Part shown: positions 57,390-64,000 of the stretch, in pieces | Position numbering within the stretch: position 1 is the stretch's first letter | Layout of the letters: every line of letters starts with the position of its first letter | Assembly: GCF_030547545.1 (NCBI RefSeq) | Contig: NZ_JAUOQE010000015.1 | Span: forward strand, 1-64,000 | Direction: 5' to 3' | DNA from: Amphritea sp. 1_MG-2023 | GTDB lineage: Bacteria > Pseudomonadota > Gammaproteobacteria > Pseudomonadales > Balneatricaceae | Length of the DNA stretch: 64,000 nt | Notes under the pieces: model-generated | Told to the model about the DNA's origin: nothing | Seen by the model: the letters and a program-made list of their open reading frames with translations, nothing else | The model's database searches: none | Position numbers and translations under genes: made by a program

Positions 57390-60300
57390 TTAAACGGCCT
57401 CTGAACGAAAGAAAGTGATCAATAGCTGTTTGACTTGTCCCGTCACCTCATCAATATCAGACACCGTCTGATTAGTATGCAGTGGCAGATAATCATCGGA
57501 GTTCAGTATTTTAAAGCGACAGCTAACCGCCTGCACATCACCCACACCACCATGCTTCAAGTGTGCAAACGTTTCCCGCGCTTTGACCTGATCATCAGGG
57601 TGGAACAGCGCAAAGAAGGCATCGCCGGTATAAGCAGCTAAATCTTTTAAACGATAGCCTAGAAGATCGCTAAAGGCGGGATTGATGTATTCCACTCGCT
57701 CGCTCTCAAGATTAAACAGATAGGTCGCATTCAGACTGCTATTAAGAATATAGTTAACTTTATCCTTATGAATACTGGTCTTGGTTTCATAAACCACCTT
57801 CTCGGTGATGTCGGTCATACTCCCCATCACCTTGACCGCTTGCTTCAGATCGTTAAACGAGATCATCGCCTCTAGCGATATAACGATAATTTCTTTCTTA
57901 TCATTCAGTGCTTTAAATATAAAAGGTTGTTTCTCTTTATTGCGCAACATATCGGTTAGATGATCTTCTAGACGACTGCGTTCATCCGGATGCGCCAAAC
58001 CAATAAATGCCTCAAAAGAGGGATGGAAAAACTTTTCATCCAAGCCAAAAATACGATAACTACCCCGACTCCAGGTCATCTTGCGATTAACGACATCCCA
58101 TAACCACGATCCGGTTTGCCCTATACGCTCCGCTTCTTCAAGCAAGCCGTTGGTCTGCTGCAACTCATTACGTAACTGCAACAACTCTTTCTGTTGCAAC
58201 TCTTTATCATCGTAAGCCGCACGGAGTTCTGAATAAGCCGTCTGTAGCTCTTCGTTGGTGGATTGCAGTTCTTCGTTCGTGGTTTCAAGTTCTTCATTGG
58301 AGCTTTGCAACTCTTCATTGGAACTTTGCAACTCTTCATTCATTGATTGCATCTCTTCATTCGATGCTTCGAGCTCTTCAATCACATCCTGTAATTGTTC
58401 CTTGGTTTTCGCCAATATACGCTGCTGTTCCTGCACCACATATTTGCTTGATTCTTCACTCGACCCCTCCTGATATTGGCTGACCGGAAGGTCGGTGGTT
58501 TTCTCTATCTGACAGAACATAACTGTCAGCTTACTGGATATACTTTTATCAACGGCGCTAATCAGTATTAACTTGACCCAAGCCTCTTCTCCATCTAAAA
58601 CCAGACGTTGAAAGCCGGTGTCCATGACGGGTTTACCGCACTCGATTCCATGAATAGCGGAGCGCAAATCGATAGACAGCTGAGGATGAATGTTCTTATA
58701 GATGCTGTTGGTCGGCAGCCCTTCGGGCCTAACCAGTAAAGGGTTTTTGCCCTCGGTATAGATGATATCGAAGTTATCATTCAGTAAAATCGCATTGGGT
58801 AATAGCAGTTGCTGCAACTTCTTAACGATGATTTGCGCAAACGTATCGACCTGCTTTTTACCACTACTCGCAACCGGTGTAGCAGTAATATCCACCTCGA
58901 CATAATTATCCGCAGTCTGAAGGCGCTTGGTTCTTCGATCAGGGGGTAATTTTTTGCCAACATAGATACTTTCATAGAGCTTGCCAGTTTTCGTCAAGGG
59001 TCGATAATGTTCCTGAAACACACCGATCGATTCAGACTGCCCGAGCATCAACAATGCATTATCGTTCAAGGCATAATGGAATGTAGGTAACAGTTGTCGC
59101 TGTAGTTCTACCGTAAAGTAGATCATCAAGTTACGGCAAGTAATCAGATCGAGGCGTAAAAATGGCGGATCATTATTGATATCATGTACCGAAAAAATCA
59201 CTAATGATTTAATCGCTTTACTCACTTCGAACTGATCGCCGTTAACAGACAGATAGCTGCTTTGCATATTTCTGGGTAGGTTCTTTATCGCGACTTCCGG
59301 ATAAATACCGTTGCGAGCATAATCGATCGCTCTTTTATCAATATCCGTGGCAAAGATTTGAATTTTATAGTCTTTAAGGTTTTTACCCAGTATATCGCTG
59401 ACCATCATCGCCAGCGTATATGGTTCTTCACCGGTCGAGCAGCCGACAGACCAAATACGCAGCGTTTTATCCTTTTTCTTTCGAATATAGCTGGTCAGCT
59501 CTTCACGCAATAAATCGAATGCCCGAATATCACGATAGAATGACGTTACCCCAATCAACATATCATTGAACAGAAACGTCACTTCCTCCGGATGATCATT
59601 GAGGTGATCCAAGTACTTCTCTGAGGTGGCGATTTTCAGGGTTGTCATACGCCGCTCGATGCGCCGAATGATCGTGCTATCTTTATACAGTGAGAAATCC
59701 ACCTTACAGTGGACTTTTAACAGCCGAATAATCTGATTATAAACATCCTGCGGGATCGCCTCATCCTGATTACTCCGTCTAACTCCCGGAAACATCAGGT
59801 AATTTATCAGCTCTTCGCCTATCTGAACGGCGGGCACAATCAGATCGACGTTTCCCGTATTAATGGCGGAATTCGGCATACCATCGTACTTCGCATTCGA
59901 TGGATCTTGAACAATTCCTAAGCCGTTTTCGGCTTTAATGGCACGAATACCCCGCGCACCATCGCTGCCCGTGCCTGATAAGACAATCCCGATCGCATGC
60001 TCGCCTTTGCCCAAGGCGATTGATTCAAAGAGCATATCCACAGACGGACGAGGCTTCAGGCGAACATCGGGGTATGAAATCAGTTTAATGGTGTTGTTAT
60101 CGCCCAACTCAATATTATAGTTAGGGGGACAGACGTAGATGCTATTAGGTTTGAGTGTGATGCCATCTTTTGCCGAGCTCACAGGCAGGGTGGAATCTTT
60201 CTCGAGCAGATCCACCATCATACTTTCATAAGATGGCGAAAGATGCTGAGCAATAATAAAACTCATATTGGTATCAACGGGCAGGTGCGTCACCATCGCC

Positions 60301-60419
60301 TGCAATGCTTCTAACCCCCCGGCACTCGCACCGACACCCACAACAATTAATTCAGATGATGCCTCTAACGGCATTTGCTGGGATTTTTGCTCAGATGATT
60401 CTTTCATTTTACGGTCCAT
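57390..60419 (-). CDS. CheB-CheR-PAS fusion protein
   Basis: 1009 residues. The CheB methylesterase domain comes first with the catalytic triad (Ser32 in GASAGG, His59, Asp153 in GTGSDG). The CheR methyltransferase domain (about 215-490) has the SAM motif VGCSTGEEPYTLAM. A long coiled coil follows (about 660-750; ELQSSNEELE-type heptads), then two PAS domains. It lacks CheB's receiver domain. The protein starts the leftward signalling genes and is joined to the GGDEF/EAL gene (stop and start adjacent). Confidence 0.93.
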   Translation of the reverse strand: MDRKMKESSEQKSQQMPLEASSELIVVGVGASAGGLEALQAMVTHLPVDTNMSFIIAQHLSPSYESMMVDLLEKDSTLPVSSAKDGITLKPNSIYVCPPNYNIELGDNNTIKLISYPDVRLKPRPSVDMLFESIALGKGEHAIGIVLSGTGSDGARGIRAIKAENGLGIVQDPSNAKYDGMPNSAINTGNVDLIVPAVQIGEELINYLMFPGVRRSNQDEAIPQDVYNQIIRLLKVHCKVDFSLYKDSTIIRRIERRMTTLKIATSEKYLDHLNDHPEEVTFLFNDMLIGVTSFYRDIRAFDLLREELTSYIRKKKDKTLRIWSVGCSTGEEPYTLAMMVSDILGKNLKDYKIQIFATDIDKRAIDYARNGIYPEVAIKNLPRNMQSSYLSVNGDQFEVSKAIKSLVIFSVHDINNDPPFLRLDLITCRNLMIYFTVELQRQLLPTFHYALNDNALLMLGQSESIGVFQEHYRPLTKTGKLYESIYVGKKLPPDRRTKRLQTADNYVEVDITATPVASSGKKQVDTFAQIIVKKLQQLLLPNAILLNDNFDIIYTEGKNPLLVRPEGLPTNSIYKNIHPQLSIDLRSAIHGIECGKPVMDTGFQRLVLDGEEAWVKLILISAVDKSISSKLTVMFCQIEKTTDLPVSQYQEGSSEESSKYVVQEQQRILAKTKEQLQDVIEELEASNEEMQSMNEELQSSNEELQSSNEELETTNEELQSTNEELQTAYSELRAAYDDKELQQKELLQLRNELQQTNGLLEEAERIGQTGSWLWDVVNRKMTWSRGSYRIFGLDEKFFHPSFEAFIGLAHPDERSRLEDHLTDMLRNKEKQPFIFKALNDKKEIIVISLEAMISFNDLKQAVKVMGSMTDITEKVVYETKTSIHKDKVNYILNSSLNATYLFNLESERVEYINPAFSDLLGYRLKDLAAYTGDAFFALFHPDDQVKARETFAHLKHGGVGDVQAVSCRFKILNSDDYLPLHTNQTVSDIDEVTGQVKQLLITFFRSEAV
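58190..58400 (-). repeat. heptad-coding repeat inside the CheB-CheR gene
   Basis: Imperfect 21-base units encode the EEL(Q/E)(S/T)(S/T)N repeats of the coiled coil. Two adjacent copies near 58295-58345 are nearly identical at the DNA level. Confidence 0.7.
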
Positions 60420-60704
60420 CTCTTCACTATGCTTACATCGAGGATTAACCCATCATCTGATTGGATCCTTTACAAGCGGAGTTTAATACTGACATATCAT
60501 CGACAATGATACCATTAAACAGGAAAACCCCCTCAAAAATGGATGAGATTCATCATTAACCGCTTCTCTCATGATATAAACAGCCCAATCTCACTTTAAT
60601 TTTTGGCTTCGATATAAAAATATAACTCATTTATTATCTTACTAGCGGCAGTCAGTGTTAATGTCTCAATCTTTCAGCAAGTGATCCACACGGATAAACG
60701 TTCT
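60420..60704. other. intergenic region between divergent signalling genes
   Basis: 285 bases, AT-rich toward the right side. It must hold promoters for both the CheB-CheR gene and the hybrid kinase. No clear element, hairpin or small gene was recognised. Confidence 0.5.
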
Positions 60705-63700
60705 ATGTTTGAAACAAAAACCATTAAGCGTCTTGTTTATCGACTCCCCGAAATGACGGCGGTCATGATCGTTGCTTTGCTGCTCTCCCTGTTTTACCTC
60801 ATTGATGCGCATCGAACTCAAGGGATACAGGAACGGGTCATTAACGAGGAACAAGACGTACTCTCCGAGCAAGTGATCTCTTTTCGACACAACCTTGAAA
60901 AAGCGCTGAACTCCCTGACAGCGATGGCCAGTATTATCAACGCCGAACATAGCAACGCAGAAAAAGTCTTAAGCCTGATGACACTCGCCAAAGCACATCC
61001 TGAATATCGTCAGTTACGACACCTATCATCTGCCGGGATAGAGCTGTTGAGAATCAATCAATCCGATGGAGAGATTATTCAAGTGCCTCATCATCAGCTG
61101 CAAAACAAATCTGCACAGCGTTACGTAGAAGATGTTTTACAGCTGAATCCGGGGGAATATTACATCTCTAAATTCGAGCTAAATATCGAAAAAGGGGTGC
61201 TTGAAGTGCCCCATCGTCCAGTACTCAGACTCGCGCTCAGACTGGAACACGGCTTTATTATTATCAACCTCGATGCGACTGAGTTATTAGATCGCATCAC
61301 CTCTCATTTTAGCGAACGCGCCAATAGCTGGCTGATTAATGGTAACGGTGACTGGCTAATTGGCCCCCAAAAAAACCTAGAATGGGGCTTCATGCTGGGG
61401 CAATCACATAAAATTGATGCTTACCTACCCCAGGAGCTAACACACTCGATCTTAACGGATCACAAGTTCTATAACATGCAGAGCGATCTCGAGTTGATCA
61501 TTGCGGAGCATTTCAGTGATCACTTCAAAGATAGCCGACAATTACATTTCAATGAAGAGTTAATCTTTATTCGACGCTTCCCCCCAGCCTATATGACCGC
61601 GACCCTCAATCAGTCCCGCTTTCTCAATCTATGGGTGCTGGCGATATTACTCATCGGTTCTGCCGGCGCCCTCTTATGGCTGGTTCGCCTAACACAACGC
61701 TATCAGCGATTAATCTTTCTCAACAAAACCGATCAACAAGAACTTAATCGCCTCAAAGATCTCGCCGATTTTCTGCCTCAGCTAACCTGGACCTGCGATG
61801 CACAAGGTAGCTTCGACTTTATCAGTCAAACCTGGACCACCTATACCGGCGCACCGCGTACCGCATTAAAAGGCAGCGGCTGGTATGAATTTGTTCACCC
61901 TGATGATAAAGCCTTGTTGATGGATAGCTGGCAAGATTGCCTGCAATCAGGCCAAGACTTTGAGTGTCGTTTCCGAATCCGCTCACGCGAAGGACGCTAT
62001 CGTATGTTTGATAACCGTGCCCGCGCACTAACTGCGGAGAATGGCAATATCTTGCGGTGGTTTGGCTCCAGCTCTGACATTCAATCGAGTCTGAATTATG
62101 AACAAACCCTTGAAGAGGAGAAGAAACAACTGACCAACAAGCTAGAAGCGAGCCAAGCATCACAACTGAAAGTATTGGCACGCCTCCAGGCAGCAACCGA
62201 TTCAGCGGGAATCGGTATCTGGGAATACGCGGTTGATAACCAAGTATTTGTCTGGGATAAGCGAATGTATCAAGTGCACGGCCTAAGCAAACAATCGGGC
62301 GCGATGCACATTCATCAATGGCTAAAGCTGATTCATCCAAACGATGTGCAACACGTAAAAGAGCAATTTTCTGAGGCGATTAAAACCGGCTCTATTTTTA
62401 ATGAAACCTATCGCATCATACGCCCTTCGGGTGAAACGATTTGGATCAAAGCCTACGGCGTTGCCACGCACTCCAGCCCCGATAAACTAAAAATAGTGGG
62501 CGTTAATCATGATGTGACCGATGTTCAGCTACTGACTCAGCAATTGAAAGATTCTAACCGTCAACTACATTCTGAAGTGAAAAATGTCCGTCAACTCGCC
62601 GATGCAAAATCCCGTTTCTTGGCCAACATGAGTCATGAAATTCGTACCCCGATGAACGGTGTGATGGGCATGCTAAGTCTATTACGTCAGGCACCTCTCG
62701 ATCCCGAGCAGCTCTCCTATGCCGATAAAGCCTACACGGCTTCCGAACGTCTGCTAAACATTCTCAATGACATTTTAGATATCTCCCGTATCGACTCCGG
62801 TAACTTAGATCTCAAGCAATCTGACTGCTTACTGGAATACATTATTCAGGAGTCCGTCGACCTATTTGCGATCACCGCAGAAGAGCAGCAACTCAGCCTC
62901 AATGTTAACGTTGATCCCGCCATGCCGCTGTCGATTTATACGGATCAACTTCGGCTAGGACAGATACTCTCAAATCTCGTGGGTAACGCGATTAAATTCT
63001 CCTCTCCTGGCGATCACATCAACGTCAGCTTCAGGCCCGATCACTTTACTCCATCGAGTTACCGCCTGAATATCGATGTTAGCGATACCGGTATTGGCAT
63101 CAGCTCAGAACAGCAGACGCTAATATTTAATGAATTTACACAAGCCGATGAGAGTACTACTCGGCGCTATGGCGGTACCGGTCTCGGCCTCTCCATCTGT
63201 AAGCGTCTCGTTTCGCTGCTCGGTGGTCATATTACTGTCCACAGCGAACTCGGAAAAGGTTCAACCTTCAGCGTCACCATTCCCATTACCCAACAGATAG
63301 AAAGCCCAGCATTACAGGATCTTCGAATAGCCGCTCCCCTGGAGGCGATTTTAGTCACTGAATCCAGCGACATTAGCAACATGATTCAAACCCATTTTGA
63401 ACATTGGGGAGTCAATCTGCGCATTGCAGCGGGTCTCACTGAAGCATTTGATAGCGTTGCCGCGCAGATACAACAGCATAAAGCCTTTGCATTACTGACG
63501 GATTTAACCCCTCAAAATCAGCAGTTATTTCTCAGTCTCTTTGCCAAAAACAATCGTTCCAAGGCGATCATTTTGCAAAGCACGCTGACGTTTCTGTCTG
63601 CCAGCCATGCCTCGTCTCTGCGCTATACGTTACAAGACTTGGGCATACACACGCTGACTAAACCACTCACCCCTTCACGACTCTACAACGCACTTAATGA

Positions 63701-64000
63701 GCTAAGCGAAAAGGTCATTCCATCGAACAGTATTGACGTGTCTGATAAAGTGCAATACCCAGATCTGAAAGTCTTATCAGTCGATGATGTACAACTTAAT
63801 CAGGATGTCATCAAGGGCCTACTCAATCCGCTAGGTATTCAACTACAACAGGTTAGCTCCGGTGCTGAAGCCTTAGCCTTAGTACGACAACAGCCAGTTG
63901 ATGTTGTGCTAATGGATATTCATATGGAAGGCATGAGCGGGCTAGAAACCACTCAGGCCATTCGACAGTTACCGCAGATAACACAACCGCTAATTTTTGC
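60705..64000 (+). CDS. Hybrid sensor histidine kinase (3' end outside window)
   Basis: Open from the ATG at 60705 (GGATAA eight bases upstream; an in-frame GTG at 60681 is possible) to the window end, 1098 complete codons. Membrane segments at about 17-36 and 306-327 enclose a periplasmic sensor domain. Then PAS (about 346-460), PAS (about 485-605), a HisKA with His644 in [11 protein letters not shown], an HATPase ([24 protein letters not shown]), a receiver-like stretch lacking normal acidic residues (about 885-1005) and a true receiver (Asp1071 in LMDIHM) cut by the edge. The order is BarA/TorS-like. A missing end, possibly an Hpt domain, cannot be judged. Confidence 0.9.
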   Translation, partial: MFETKTIKRLVYRLPEMTAVMIVALLLSLFYLIDAHRTQGIQERVINEEQDVLSEQVISFRHNLEKALNSLTAMASIINAEHSNAEKVLSLMTLAKAHPEYRQLRHLSSAGIELLRINQSDGEIIQVPHHQLQNKSAQRYVEDVLQLNPGEYYISKFELNIEKGVLEVPHRPVLRLALRLEHGFIIINLDATELLDRITSHFSERANSWLINGNGDWLIGPQKNLEWGFMLGQSHKIDAYLPQELTHSILTDHKFYNMQSDLELIIAEHFSDHFKDSRQLHFNEELIFIRRFPPAYMTATLNQSRFLNLWVLAILLIGSAGALLWLVRLTQRYQRLIFLNKTDQQELNRLKDLADFLPQLTWTCDAQGSFDFISQTWTTYTGAPRTALKGSGWYEFVHPDDKALLMDSWQDCLQSGQDFECRFRIRSREGRYRMFDNRARALTAENGNILRWFGSSSDIQSSLNYEQTLEEEKKQLTNKLEASQASQLKVLARLQAATDSAGIGIWEYAVDNQVFVWDKRMYQVHGLSKQSGAMHIHQWLKLIHPNDVQHVKEQFSEAIKTGSIFNETYRIIRPSGETIWIKAYGVATHSSPDKLKIVGVNHDVTDVQLLTQQLKDSNRQLHSEVKNVRQLADAKSRFLANMSHEIRTPMNGVMGMLSLLRQAPLDPEQLSYADKAYTASERLLNILNDILDISRIDSGNLDLKQSDCLLEYIIQESVDLFAITAEEQQLSLNVNVDPAMPLSIYTDQLRLGQILSNLVGNAIKFSSPGDHINVSFRPDHFTPSSYRLNIDVSDTGIGISSEQQTLIFNEFTQADESTTRRYGGTGLGLSICKRLVSLLGGHITVHSELGKGSTFSVTIPITQQIESPALQDLRIAAPLEAILVTESSDISNMIQTHFEHWGVNLRIAAGLTEAFDSVAAQIQQHKAFALLTDLTPQNQQLFLSLFAKNNRSKAIILQSTLTFLSASHASSLRYTLQDLGIHTLTKPLTPSRLYNALNELSEKVIPSNSIDVSDKVQYPDLKVLSVDDVQLNQDVIKGLLNPLGIQLQQVSSGAEALALVRQQPVDVVLMDIHMEGMSGLETTQAIRQLPQITQPLIF

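Noticed and set aside
58190-58400. Short tandem repeats that could suggest a CRISPR array
   Set aside because: The 21-base units have no spacers and encode coiled-coil heptads in frame with the CheB-CheR gene.
61822-62340. 172-codon leftward frame inside the hybrid kinase
   Set aside because: It is antisense to well-conserved PAS coding sequence and has no recognisable features.

Overview
The window is chromosomal DNA from a gammaproteobacterium. Gene content and order fit the Oceanospirillales/Pseudomonadales group: bamD, thiO, minor pilins, fkpB-lspA-ileS-ribF-murJ-rpsT, proB-obgE-rpmA-rplU and ispB follow the order known from Pseudomonas, and rluD-pgeF-clpB ahead of an rRNA operon follows the order known from E. 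coli. No tRNA, CRISPR array, insertion sequence or prophage was seen. Base composition looks moderate (around half GC by eye) and genes are densely packed.

Left part (1-10.5 kb): a leftward rRNA P1 promoter leaves the window at base 1. Next come clpB with a sigma-32-type promoter, a feo iron-uptake operon (feoA, feoB and a 49-residue cysteine-rich protein) with Fur and FNR-type sites, pgeF and rluD. bamD and nadE read rightward, and thiO leftward.

Pilus part (10.6-24.4 kb): two tandem, paralogous minor-pilin/PilY1 operons, both leftward. The upstream one is pilV-pilW-pilX-pilY1-pilE-fimT; the downstream one is fimU-pilV-pilW-pilX-pilY1-pilE. Each supplies minor pilins for the tip/initiation complex of a type IV pilus and one large PilY1 protein. 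The two PilY1 proteins differ: one has a von Willebrand A MIDAS motif, the other does not.

Housekeeping part (24.4-43.6 kb): fkpB, lspA, ileS, ribF, murJ, rpsT, proB, obgE, rpmA, rplU, ispB, a thiopurine methyltransferase, fabA-fabB, two acyltransferases, moaC and moaA, a SirB2-family gene and an RmlD-like reductase.

Accessory part (43.8-54.7 kb): a RutR-like TetR regulator, a BMP-type nucleoside/nucleobase ABC importer and a 2-oxoglutarate/Fe(II) oxygenase. The importer has two promoters of the sigma-54 type (GG-N10-GC). Each overlaps or adjoins a TGACC-N4-GGTCA-like operator and has an NtrC-like site 95-150 bp upstream. This suggests a nitrogen-scavenging system and is the most interesting regulatory find. 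A marR-emrA-emrB efflux operon follows, with two 12-bp palindromes 30 bp apart in its promoter, then a TerB-like gene.

Right end (54.8-64 kb): a signalling locus. A CheB-CheR-PAS fusion, a PAS-GGDEF-EAL protein and a single-domain response regulator read leftward. A hybrid histidine kinase reads rightward and is cut by the window edge.
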